Source: Chelydra serpentina
Lineage: Eukaryota; Chordata; Testudines; Chelydridae
Direction of reading: 5' to 3'
Length of the DNA stretch: 64,000 bases
Assembly: GCA_037349315.1 (NCBI GenBank)
Contig: JBAIAC010000057.1
Span: forward strand, 6,634,001 to 6,698,000
Made by a program: the position numbers and the translations under genes. The notes beneath the pieces are model-generated. The model searched no databases, was not told the DNA's origin, and worked only from the letters and a program-made list of their open reading frames with translations. Shown piece by piece: positions 10,140 to 20,400 of this stretch (positions are counted from its first letter, which is position 1; every line of letters starts with the position of its first letter).

Positions 10140-10345
10140 GGCTCCCGGCAGGGGCGGGCAGAGCAGGGGGCGGTGTCTGCGCTCGGAGCGCGGAGCGGGG
10201 CTGGGAGCGGCGATGGGCTGCACACGCTCGGATGCTCCTATTCTTTGGGGGGATTTATTTGCTCCAGCCGGCCTTAGCAGCGCCCCGGAGCCAGCCATCG
10301 CCGGGTGAGAGCCCCAGGGGCCGGGCGCTGCCGCCGGGCGCGGGG
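10140..10345 (+). other. Predicted non-coding leader exon of MACF1 (5' end unknown)
   Basis: Evidence for an exon is a near-perfect donor, GGG|GTAAGTCC, after 10345 inside the CpG island, paired with an acceptor (ttttatccacccacag) ending at 12407. If spliced to 12408, the MACF1 reading frame has an in-frame stop at 10275-10277 and no ATG between it and 12451, so this exon is untranslated for MACF1. It holds two upstream ATGs (10213, 10232). The left edge is arbitrary because the start site is unknown. Confidence 0.5.
10213..10306 (+). other. Upstream ORF 1 in leader exon, 31 codons
   Basis: ATG at 10213 (context gcgATGGG) reads MGCTRSDAPILWGDLF and onward to a TGA at 10304-10306. It lies wholly inside the predicted leader exon and overlaps upstream ORF 2 in another frame. 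Whether it is translated depends on the real transcription start. Confidence 0.35.
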
Positions 10346-12407
10346 GTAAGTCCTGCGAGCGGGGAGGCGGGCGGGCTCCTTTGCTCCGCGGGATTCACGG
10401 CAGATGCTCGGCGCCCAGGGGCACCTCTGGCGGCCCCTCCCCGGGCCAGTGGGGAGCGGCGCTTGCAGGGCTCTGTCCTTTGCCGCTGGGGACCAGGAGA
10501 TCGATGGCTTTGCCGTCGATGCAGCCGGCGAGGCTGGGGACTCGGGAAGGGGGGGAAATTGGGGAATGGGTGGGGAGGGGGCTTTCTGCAGAAGCAGCCT
10601 GTCCCCTGGCCCGATCTCCTCGTGACATGCACCGAAACCATTGCAAGCCATGCACTCTGCTCCCCTCCTTGCACCTGCTGGATTGCCTGAACAAATCCGA
10701 TCAATGATCGCCCCCCTATTCCGCTGGTAAACCCCGCGACCGCCTCACAATTTCCTCCCAGGGAAGCAGCCTCGTTCCCCCGGCTGTGCAAACAGGGCTT
10801 TCAGTCCTTATTCCTGGCCGCCCCTGATGTGGGTGTGTTCCCAAGAAAATGGGGAGAAGAGACATTTTCCCTCTATTTCTCTTAGCATGGCAGATGCAGG
10901 CGGACAGTATATACATGTGCAGCTCCATATTTCAGAGGACAAACAGCTAATTTTTTATTTTTGTTGCTCCTCATTGGGAGGTGAATGACTCGTGACATTA
11001 TTTATTTCTCTTGATTTTTTTTCCTCTTTGTTCCTGTTTCGCTGATTACATTCTACAGTACTACTGCTACTAATACTGTCCTCGCTAGAGACAGCGTCTC
11101 CTCCATTACAGATTTCAGGAGTCATGCACATTTCTTTCCCAGTGGTTCTAGAGAATGAAATGTGAGTTGTTTAAAATATGTCTTATTGCAAAGTCCTTAT
11201 TTGCTCTCTGAATGTACATGGTACAGACTCACTCGCTACTTAGGATAGGAAGCCGCTACCAATTTCTTCCTATAATGTTGAATAAAGTGGATTTTTACAG
11301 CTGCTCCCACTCTGGGGAAGATCGGGGACAGTGGATATTTCTTCGTAGTTTAGATTTTAAGCCTTCTTATTGTCAGATTTAAAAAAAAAAATCTGAGTTT
11401 GCTTTGTTGAACTGAGCAAGGTGCATAGAGCACCTGTGATACCAGCTTATATTCTGGTGGCCAAGACAAGAAGATGCTATTGTACTTCCTATTCAGAGCC
11501 CTGGACTGAAGTCATCCTGTAACAGAAAATGGGAAACTGAGGCAATGGTGTCTAGGGCACTGCTGTGAGAAAGATCACGGGGCTGCTGTTCTAGTTAGCA
11601 CAGACAGGCCGCTGTGGCTGTCTAGGGGGAAGTTCATAGGCCGGGAGTGCTACACGGCACTGGCAGGGCACTATTGTGAGGAAGCTCACAACTTCTGGGA
11701 GGCAGTTCGTAGGCCAGGAATCGTAGCTGGGACTTATAGGGCACTGTTCTGAGCACACTCACACGGTGATTGTTCTGCGTAGCACTGCAGGGCCCTGCTG
11801 TGAGGAAGCTCACGCGGCTGGAATTCTGGTTGCTCTCGGCAGGTTTTTGCGTTGAGGAAGCTGCCGTTCCAGCTGGCGTTGTCCGGACACAGCTGTGAGG
11901 GCCCTCAAGCTGTTGCCCTCCTGCCTGGCTTGGGGGGCAGCTCTGTGCTGGTAGGGCTTTTGGGGGTGTCATGAGAGCTGAGGAAGGGTGAAGGGCTGTT
12001 CATGCCCAGAACAGGCACATCACATGCAATAGCCGCGTTAGCTTCCACTCGCACCATCCTGCCCTGGAGTGACACCTCTCAGGGTCTCCAGGCCTATTTC
12101 AGCCTTTGCTCTTTTCTGCTGAGACTGCCAACGCGCATGCCATTTCCACGGGGACCCGAGTGAGGGCCCACACCAACTCATTTTCCATAGGCCGCTGAAC
12201 AGCCATTAGGTCGGTAGTGCTCAGCCCTCATTACCTGCCTGTGTCAAACTGGAACAGGTGGCGTGGACCGGAAAGGATCCCCATTGCAGTGCCAACCCCC
12301 CCGAGCCACCCAGTGGCCACGTATTGGTAGGACCACTTGGGAAATCAAGAGGTTGCTAGTATCTTCCCACGGAGCTGAACTTCCCATGCTGTTTTATCCA
12401 CCCACAG
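10346..12407 (+). other. Predicted MACF1 leader intron, about 2.1 kb
   Basis: Bounded by GTAAGT at 10346 and AG at 12406-12407. It contains the rest of the CpG island to about 10540 and a degenerate tandem array at 11555-11850. The part 10800-11500 shows no named repeat and no gene. Confidence 0.5.
11555..11850 (+). repeat. Degenerate tandem repeat, four units
   Basis: Four copies of a motif like gggcactgctgtgaggaagc + tcac start at 11555, 11666, 11739 and 11790, with uneven spacing (111, 73, 51 bp). A second shared motif, agttcataggccgggag / agttcgtaggccaggaa, lies between them. This is an old, eroded local duplication series. Confidence 0.55.
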
Positions 12408-12450
12408 ATCGCTGTCACTGAAGAGTAGCGCATCCCTCTCGGGTGGGGCC

Positions 12451-12670
12451 ATGTCTTCCTCCGACGAAGAGACCCTCAGCGAGAGGTCGTGCCGGAGCGA
12501 GAGGTCGTGCCGGAGCGAGAGGTCCTACAGAAGCGAGAGGTCGGGAAGTCTCTCTCCTTGCCCCCCGGGCGACACCTTACCCTGGAATTTACCCCTGCAT
12601 GAGCAGAAGAAGCGGAAGAGCCAGGATTCAGTGCTGGACCCAGCAGAGAGAGCTGTTGTCAGAGTAGCTG
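12451..12670 (+). CDS. MACF1: MACF1 alternative first coding exon (MSSSDEE N-terminus)
   Basis: Encodes 73 residues plus the first base of codon 74. The opening MSSSDEETLSERSCRSER and the ending DPAERAVVRVA are the Ser/Arg-rich N-terminus I recognise from MACF1, a giant cytoskeletal linker joining actin filaments and microtubules. The exon ends GCTG|GTAAGG, donor at 12671, phase 1; the split codon would complete Asp with the next shared exon, where the two calponin-homology domains of the actin-binding region begin. That exon is not in this window. Residues 11-31 are an in-frame 18-bp tandem repeat (ERSCRS) at 12481-12549. A Lys/Arg patch (KKRK) lies at residues 53-56. The ATG has a purine at -3, and the acceptor at 12407 suggests a spliced leader; the frame upstream is open to the exon edge but has no ATG. 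Partial CDS by nature. High confidence in identity. Confidence 0.95.
12481..12549 (+). repeat. In-frame 18-bp coding repeat (ERSCRS)
   Basis: Units at 12481-12498 and 12499-12516 are identical (gagaggtcgtgccggagc), the third at 12517-12534 changes Cys to Tyr, and the fourth is partial. Because the unit is six codons, gain or loss of units would keep the MACF1 frame. Confidence 0.9.
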
Positions 12671-15600
12671 GTAAGGAAACACGCAGTACCTAGGAATTAA
12701 AGCCATGTCTCTATTGTTCCCTTTATAACTGTCCCCTGCATCTCGGCATGAGGCCACCATCCTTCCATGGAAGGTCAGATACGCCTTCTTTTAGAGCTCA
12801 TCCATGCCACTCCTTGCATCAGCCCAGAACAGCTGCCTAAGAGCCATCCCAACTGCCCCACTCCCATAGGACTGAGCATGCTTCTCTGTAGCGCTCCAAG
12901 CCTCCTGCAAGCCCTGGGAGTGAGGGACCCAGATTCAGATTTGTGCTGCCACTAGAGCACTGGACTGGCCCCATCATTTGAACGAAAGGTAGTGAAACCT
13001 AGCTGCCGTCAGTGGTAGTGCCACAGTGTAGGGTGATACAAGAGGCCCATGTTCATGGCCTGAGGTCTCTCAAGCCTTCTGTGCTCTGGAAGAAACGGGA
13101 CCCTGTAATTCACCATCTGTGCAGTTCCACCAGCAGTGGAAGTCATGCTGTAGACAGGCCACAGGTGTCTTTCCCACTGTGGGGTGGTGTCAGTGGTCAA
13201 AGATGTAGTGTACCTGGGGCTCGAGTATTTTCACTACAAAGCCAGTTTAGATAATTCAGTGCCTGAGCCTGCATGTGTCCCCGTCCACCCTCTATCTTCC
13301 ACCATTTCTGCCGCTTGTGGAGCATCTCCAGTAGGGAATCATGTCTCCCATTGTTTGCCAGTGTAGACACAGCCTCAGTTCCGTGGCTGGTAGCGTGTTC
13401 AAGCACTCTACCGTAGAGATGCTAGGAGATGATGATGGTCCTTCAATGCCCCCACTGTTTGGAAGAGCCCTTTCACTCTCTCCTTCAGCCCTGGGCCATG
13501 AGTCTGGTGAGGAAATTAAAGGAACAGAGGGGTATGGAGGAAAAAATGCTGTTTCTTGGGATAAGGTGGCCACCCGTCCCTCCATTCATGGGAGAGTCCT
13601 GATTTGTACAGGTCTGCTCCATCTCCCACAAGCTGGGCTTGCATGGCCATCCAAAACCCCAGTCTTTGAGCCAGCCTCCTCCATGACTCAAAGACCCAGC
13701 CTCTGAGATGCAGCATCATGGTCTCGGGACAGTTACTTGGTCTGCCGGGTCACATGCAGCTGGGTGTCTGCGGCAAGTGGGTGTGAAATGAAATGCCAGG
13801 GCCAGGTTTGATGTGTTGCGAGTTCTCTTGCTTCCGCTGTGGTGCCTAATTGGTAGTGTTCAAGATGAGCCATTTGCCAGGGGATTGGAGGAATTGAAAC
13901 ATTTGTAGTGGCTCAGGGGGCATTCTTGGGGGCAGTGGTGGAAACTACCCACCCATCAGTGTGGGCAGGGGCCTAGACAGCTGGCAGTCGGAGGGTGGGG
14001 ATGCAGTGGTTTTCCTGCTGGCTGGTTCTCTACGGGCAGGGTTTTGTTGCTGTTTTGTTTGTATCCTTTTGACCATATGTTTAATTGGTGGCAGGGCACC
14101 AGGAGCATTTCTCTTGGTTTAAGTCCAAATGACTAAATAAGCAACTAAAGGGCCGAGCGGATCCCTGGGGGAAGAGCTCCCCTGAAGTCACCGCCCTGAC
14201 GCCAGGGAGGGATTTGTGGTTCAGAAGGTTTCTGATTTCATTCCAGTTTGATTCAGTCGTGGCTTTTGCTGTGATTCTCTGGCTGCTTCCACATCCCCGG
14301 GACACTGTGTCCCCTGGGGCCCGTGGGCCAGTCTCTGGTCATCAGACATTGCATCCGATGGAGCCGGCTGGATGGTCACATGGCACCGGGTGCAATGTCC
14401 AATGCAGCCTGTGGGCTGATCTCGTGTGACCCAGATGCTGTCCAGTACCTTTGTGCAGATGCCTGAATTTCTGGCCCTAATTCTGCACCCATGTCCTGTA
14501 TCTTGGAGGGGGTTCGAGCAGGCTGGGGAGAGGATCTGATAGGTCTGCTTCTCCCTGGACCTTCCCTGATGAAACATACAAAGCATCAGGGTCAGGGATG
14601 GCTCAATAGTGGGGTAACTTTTACATTTTGTTTTTAGGGCATTTGTGGGGGACCCTGCTCCACTCCTGGTTTGAGGATTAAGCCCCTGCCCCCGCTGCGG
14701 CTGACATTTGAGAGAGCGCCCCCTAGTGTGTTCTCACGGCAGCAGCAGGGAGGCAGCTCAGCAGCTGAAGAAGTTAGCCCTACAGCAGCAGTAGGGCAGA
14801 TGGAACCAGCACCTGCCAGGCTGGAAGGGGGGGCGAATAGGGACAGGACCATGCTCCCCACCCCCCACAGTTAACACTAATGGGGGCAGAACGCACTCCT
14901 GAAAAATTCCTGCCCCACATTCCCAGCAGCAAAGGAAGTATCTTCCCACCCCCACAAAAAGAGAGGCAGATGGGGACAGGGATATAGGCTTTTTCCAGAT
15001 ATCTGCCTGTTGCGGCGGGGTGCTGGGGGTAAACAGCCCCTTCCCCCAGAGCTGTATGGGGCAGTGGATGGTTTCATTGCCTGGAGGGCGGGGGAAGAAA
15101 CAGCTGCCAGAGCCTTTGGTCTCCTGTCCCCTCCCTCCTCCGCTGGAAGGGTAGGTGCCAGGTTCTCCCCTCCGTGCTGGATGGTCCTTTGATCTGCTGT
15201 TGGAAGGGGAGAGAAAATGGAAAGTTGGACTGAGATTGTCCCAAGTGATTGGCGATTTTGGAGCACCTAATCGAGACACCTTGAAGGGGCTTGCTTTGAA
15301 GAAAGTGCTGAGCCACCTGCCCCTGAAAACCAGGCCCCTTTCAGGTGTCTCAGGTTGGGCTCCCAAAGTCACAAGTCACTTTGGTTTATGTCTGATTAGC
15401 CCCACCCTCCACCACCCAGTCCTTTCTCCCCCAGCTGGGGAAAGTGACTCCAGTCCCACCCACCTGCCCTACCTATCTCTTGGGGCTGGGAGGAGCAGGA
15501 GGGGTGATTAGTGCTGGGTACCTCGGTGTGTGTGTGTGTCACAGTGCCCCCAGGTTGGCCTTAAGGGTTTGCTGCTGATTGTTTCCCTGAAAACAGCAGC

Positions 15601-15782
15601 TGCCATGAGGAAACCCTAGGGGACTCCCTCTTTGATGTCATTAACAAGGGGCGGAGCTTATTCCTCACATCCAGTGAGGAAGGGTCTAAAATACCCCCAA
15701 GTTAAAATAAAATCACTTCCATTTGGCTCTTGCCAACCTTGCCCCTGTAAGGCAAAGTGGGGTCCAGGATAGAACCATGCTT

Positions 15783-15900
15783 TAATGTCAGCCTTAGATT
15801 GTAGGCACTTTGGAGCAGAGACCATCTCTGATCTGTGTCTGTACAGCGCCTAGTACAATCCGGCTCTGGTCCATGACTGGGTATCCTCAGTAGATCTGAT
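15783..15900 (-). repeat. MIR-like fragment, reversed
   Basis: Text gattgtaggcactttggagc then ctgtacagcgcctagtacaa is the reverse of the MIR-like repeat seen forward at 5225 and 24080. Confidence 0.5.
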
Positions 15901-15904
15901 TGGA

Positions 15905-16130
15905 AGATTTTTGTTTATTGATTTAGACAAAATTTCCCATAGAAAAAAATTTGTGCAGGAAAAAATGGGAAATTTTGTTTTGAAATGAAAATTTTATCCT
16001 GAAATGAAATTTTGAATTTTTTTCTAAATGGAATTTTCCAAAAATGAAAAAAAAACCCCGCACATTTCCATTGGGTGGGCAATGTCAAACATCAACATTT
16101 CCTGCCAAATGAAAATTCCTCGTTTCGACC
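15905..16130. repeat. AT-rich decayed repeat
   Basis: Repeating phrases such as gaaattttgttttgaaatg, aaatgaaattttgaatttt and ggaattttccaaaaatg indicate a low-complexity or eroded tandem origin. Family not recognised. Confidence 0.4.
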
Positions 16131-17879
16131 AGCTGCGTGTGGTGTTACTGTAATACGAATAATAAACAATGATACTAACCAGCCCCAGGGGAACAGAAAA
16201 CGGTAATCCATCTCTCTTCTGGGGAGAGAGATGCAGCCTGCCAGTCAGGAAATTCCTCAGCCCCACTTGGAAGTTTGTTTTTGTTTGCAAATGCTGTTCA
16301 GGTGTCTGGGGGTCCCCAGGCAGGAGGAACCAGCCAATTCAAACGATAATTCTAAAAAATGCTTTGTCTGGCACTGGAGGTAAAATCAAGTGGCAGGGGT
16401 GTGGGAAAGCCCTGTCCTAGAAATGCTGAGCCTTGGAGGCTGGAATAGGAAGATGGCTGGAAGAAAGGATGCAAAGTGTGGCGCTGATTCTGGGGGGGCG
16501 CTGAGCAGCCACAACTCAGTGGACTCAGCACCACTCAGGATTGGATTCTGCCTAGCGCTGTGTTCCCGACCTGCTTCCCTACAATGTGAAATAAAAGCTT
16601 GGTCCTGCAGAATGCTGATTCCTCCTGCAAGGTGACGAGCACCTGCCATTCACAGCGGAGTTGAGGGTTGCCCTGATTTGGGTCCCAGCTGAAGAGATGA
16701 GAAATGCCGCTATTTCCCCCGCTGGGAGTTTGCTCTGATCTTTCCTTCCATTCTGTAATGCCAGGGTCTGTCGTCACGCTGGGTAGATCCAGCCCGTGAT
16801 TAAAGGAAAGGGAATGTCATATAATCTGCTGTTATGCAGATTTCACATTAAAAATAACTTGAGAGTTGCAGCTAGACCGCACTCGGCAGGGAGGAAAGAG
16901 TCGGAAGCAGTTTCGTGTCACTGGATTTGAAAATGTGTTGAATTATTGATATGGGTTTTTACATTATTTATTGGGATCTTTGCTGGAGGCTGCACCAAAG
17001 CACAAGGAGATGTGACCTCCACATCTTCCTGGGATGGGTGCCAGTTTGGAATGGTGTCAGACGCCTGGGTTTCCATCCACACCCGGGGCCATAGCGGAGG
17101 GAATTTTTGTTTAGCGATTTCAGTGAGAATGAGCACCTCTTGGTACAGTCAGGGTGGAGCTAATACCACATTACTTCAAAGACAGCTGCCTGTCATTAAA
17201 GAAGCCCATGCTCATTTCACAAGGAGATTACTGGTGCCAGGACACGGCTCTGTCCCTATCTGCTCCCACCAATGACTGGGGTCCCTGGATTGGTGATTTG
17301 AAGAGGGGGAGTTGAATCAGCTCCCTGAAATACAGAACTCTCCCCCTGCACTTGTATGGATTCCAGTCCTTGTCTGCTGACAGCGGCTTGTACTCCTCGC
17401 TGGTGGGATAAGTACACCCTGAGCCACCCAAGAGAGCACAGTGGCAGCAGGGGTGTATTACAGCTGTGGTGGGTCACGAGATGAAGGCAGAATTGTCCTG
17501 ATCAAATACGGGGTTCTGTGGATTTCACAGGTGGTATCAGCGGGGAGTGAATGAGTGTCTGGGCCAAAAGAATTTCTGGGGTCAGGGACAACACAACTTG
17601 TGTCCTCTTGCCTTCTATCTCCACCTCTCCTCCTCCTTGTTCTCTTTTCTTCGCCTCTCTTCCATTGCCTTCCCCATCTCCGCCCTGCTCCCTTATCCTT
17701 TGTTAGGGAGCTCAGAGGCCCACTCCCAAAACAATCCGGGCCTTGGAACTGTCACTCTGTTCCCTACGCTGCAGAGAGCAGAGAATGGATTACATAGAGC
17801 ATTCCATCAGCCACACCAGGGTCAGGGCAGCACTCAGGGCATGGCTCACTCTCCACACCAGATGTTAATTAAGCAAGGT

Positions 17880-18010
17880 GGTGTCACACGGCTCCGACAG
17901 CAGAGGACCAGGAGTCAGGTTCTCTTCCCAGCTGTTATTACAGACTTGCCGTGTCTTTGCACGTCGCTTTAGCCCTGTGCTGTTAACCCACCTGTAAAAG
18001 TGGGATCTTA
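17880..18010 (-). repeat. MIR-like fragment, reversed
   Basis: Order ccaggagtcaggttctcttc, gacttgccgtgtctttgcac, then acctgtaaaagtggga is that of the reversed MIR-like repeat also seen at 22990, 40075, 41990 and 62580. Confidence 0.45.
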
Positions 18011-18144
18011 ATATGGCCCCAGCTCGGGGGTTTAATTCACCATTATTCATAGAGCACTTCGATAGCAGATGCTGTAGTTGCACAGAGTACTATTATTCTG
18101 TACTGTCTCTAGCGCAGTCGCTGTGCATGGTACTTTACGGGGAT

Positions 18145-18355
18145 GGGGTGGATCCTCCGTCACTTGAAGTCTCTAGAAAGAGACCGGATGCCTTTCTAAA
18201 AGATACACTCGAGTTCAGCCACAAAGTATTGGGCTGGCAGAAGGAACCACTGGGTGAAATTCTCAAGCCTGTGCTAGACAAGAGGTCAGACGGGGGGGTG
18301 ATCATAATGGTCCCTTCTGACCTTACAGTCTATGGATCTGTGAAAGAAAAGGACA
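18145..18355 (+). mobile_element. CR1-type LINE 3' end
   Basis: Carries ccggatgcctttctaaaaga, then attgggctggcagaaggaac and finally ggtcccttctgaccttacag with tctatggatctgtga, a recognisable CR1-type 3' end in + orientation. 5' truncated. Confidence 0.7.
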
Positions 18356-19064
18356 GTCACTGCCCCAGTGATCTGGAACAACAAAATGACAACCTGCTGT
18401 GGTGGGTAGAGGACAGGGGCAATGGGCAGGAGATGCTAGGAGACAATCTTAGAGGTGGAAACTGCTTCTGTGCCGAGCAGGCCATAGACTTTGTGTCACT
18501 TTGTTTATTGCTCGTTAGTTACATTTTTGTCAATGTCTTTCCGGGAAGGGGTTGGGGCGATTATAAAGGCTTGACAGGAGCCTTGAGTGCAGCAGTTCTT
18601 GACCCTCAGGGCTGTCCCCAGCCCTTGAGGTCCGTGGGTGAATCTGTTCCCATTCCTCTTCTCCGCTCTTCCTCTGAAGCGTGTTTGCTCAGCGGCGGTC
18701 GGGCTTCCTGGGTGCTGCTTGACACTCCACTGAAGGCAATGAGCTTCCAGGCACTCACCTGGCAGCATCTGGTCACATGAGTGGCTTGTAAACCCTAGGG
18801 CCCACCCATTCCCATCCAGAGCGGGAAGTAGAGCAAAGGATTCTGGTACCTGTCTGTGGAGGTGTGGCTGGGAGTGGCTTCATGTGGGTTCTCCAGACAA
18901 GACAGGTGTAGACCCTAATGTCCTTTACAATTAGCTCCTGCGGCCCAGGCTGCTCTGTCTTGTCTCAGTGGCTTGGCATGTTCTCGTGCTCATGGCAGCA
19001 AATGCTGTACTTCGGATGGAAGTAGATCCTAACCTTGTTTGGACTTGCTCAGCCCGGGGGCCAT

Positions 19065-19165
19065 ATTCTGATTTCAAGTTTGCTCGTATCACTGTGGAGT
19101 CACTCCAGAGACTGACTGCCTGGGATTAGCTCTGGATTTACACGGGACTTAGTGCAGGGCTGGAG
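19065..19165. repeat. Decayed dispersed repeat
   Basis: Phrases like atattctgatttcaagtttg, gtggagtcactccagag and ctctggatttacac belong to a common reptile/bird dispersed repeat with internal symmetry. Family name not certain. Confidence 0.35.
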
Positions 19166-19176
19166 ACATGAATATA

Positions 19177-20014
19177 CTTAGGGCCTAACTGCCTTGTTAG
19201 GTGCCGAAGTCCAACACTTAGGCCCTACTGCCATTCTCAAAGCCACTGCTCAGCTGCCGCCTGAAGTCCTCCGGTGCCTAATTTTCCACTGGTAGGAGTG
19301 ATCAAAACTGCCCAAGTCCTGGCTCTGCCCCACAGCTAACAAACTGCTGGGAGCCCCCGCAGCATTCTAAACTAGGTGTTCTTCCCCAGCCTAAGTCACC
19401 GGCAGGGCCTGCTCGGGGCTCAGTGCACGCCTACAGGAGTGAGCCTTGCACAAATGGCAGCGGGGGCGGGCCCAGAATACCCGTTAACTCAGTGCTTAGA
19501 GCACTCCCTTGGGGTGTTGGAGACACTGTTTTGCATCCCCCACGCTGTATGATTTCGAGCAGGGATTTGAATCCAGGTCTCCCATCTCCCAGGTGAGTGC
19601 CCCGGTCCCTGGGCTACAGAGTCAGTCACTGTCTCACCCAGTAAATATGGAATTATTTAGACAAAGTGGAACAGCTCCCAGAGGAGATTGGGACAGACAG
19701 CCCCATTACAGCCAATAACCTGGTGGCTAGCATGCTTACCTGGGTTCAAGTCTCTGCTCTAACTCAGGTGGAATTGGGATTTTAATCTGAGTTTCCTATC
19801 TCCCAGGTGCTGGCCCCAGGCACCCTGCAGTGGGCTAGCGGGTGGGTCTCTCTCTGTTTTTTGGAAGAAAGGGCTGACCTGGCTGAGGTGACTGACTCCA
19901 GAAGAGGGTTCACAGCTGAGAATCCCAACTGGTGGGAGGCACTATCTCTGGCCTGTCAGTCAGGAGTCAATGGGAGTTAGATGCCTAGGTACCTTTGTGA
20001 GTCTGGGCCCTAAG
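19177..20014. mobile_element. Candidate DNA element with short inverted ends
   Basis: Left end cttagggcctaa and right end ctgggccctaag are inverted over about 10 bp. The interior has two copies of a phrase like ccaggtctcccatctcccag / tgagtttcctatctcccagg and ggttcaagtctctgctc. The layout fits a known type of repetitive element but the target duplication is not clear. Confidence 0.4.
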
Positions 20015-20176
20015 TCTTGCCCCTTTCCTTTGCATTTCTTTCCTGGCTAGCTTAGGTGGCACCCTGTTCAGCTTGCTGGCTTCTGGGAATACCTTTGTTA
20101 GATGCCTAACTCTCCACATGCATTGTATGTGGAGCCTGGGGACCTATACAGGGGTCCCCAACAGCTGGGTCCCCAA

Positions 20177-20400
20177 CAGCTACTAGCCAAGATGGTCAGG
20201 GTTGCAACCCCATGCTCCAGGTGTCCCTAAACCTCCAACTACCAGAAGCTGGGACTGGACAAGAGGGGATGGATTACTCGATACATTTCCCTGTTCTGTT
20301 CATTCCCTCTGAAGCACCTGGTGCTGGCCACTGTCAGAGACAGGATACTGGTTTAGATGGAACATAGGTCTGACCCAGCCTGGCCATTCTTATGTTCTGA
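20177..20400 (+). mobile_element. CR1 LINE 3' end
   Basis: Runs from cagctactagccaagatggt through gcaaccccatgctccaggtg to the tail tggccattcttatgttctga. Clear CR1 in + orientation, strongly 5' truncated. A 14-bp tandem duplication (ggtccccaacagct) sits at its left edge. Confidence 0.85.

Larger units (their letters stand above)
9640..10540 (+). promoter_or_regulatory. CpG island, probable upstream MACF1 promoter
   Basis: GC-rich and CpG-rich DNA with Sp1-type GC boxes (gggggcgggg and gggcgggg around 9683-9705, ggggcggg near 10151, gggggcggtg near 10167). It contains the 9891-10131 minisatellite and the predicted leader exon ending at 10345. No TATA box is evident, as usual for CpG-island promoters. 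The transcription start cannot be placed from sequence alone. The assignment to MACF1 follows from the donor at 10346 and the acceptor in front of the MSSSDEE exon. Confidence 0.6.
10232..12428 (+). other. Upstream ORF 2 across the splice, 44 codons
   Basis: ATG at 10232 opens MLLFFGGIYLLQPALAAP, a stretch that looks like a signal peptide (hydrophobic core, Ala-x-Ala end). It runs 38 codons to the exon end at 10345, then across the predicted splice adds IAVTEE and stops at TAG 12426-12428. Only 22 nt separate this stop from the MACF1 ATG at 12451. It is in a different frame from MACF1 and so cannot extend it. Alternatively it is chance, or the first exon of an unrelated secreted protein. Confidence 0.35.

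Noticed and set aside
10213..10306. MGCTRS peptide as an acylated MACF1 N-terminus
   Set aside because: The Met-Gly-Cys start looks acylation-like, but the frame stops at 10306 before the donor, so it cannot lead into MACF1.
9784..10690. Several 108-290-codon frames on both strands in the first CpG island
   Set aside because: All arise from the GC-rich minisatellite and CpG island; frames overlap each other in every phase and lack homology.
14758..15372. 204-codon minus-strand frame
   Set aside because: Low-complexity Pro/Ser/Gly composition with other frames open on the opposite strand; no family resemblance.
18013..18780. 255-codon + strand frame
   Set aside because: Runs through a CR1-type 3' end at 18145-18355 and shows no domain or splice context.
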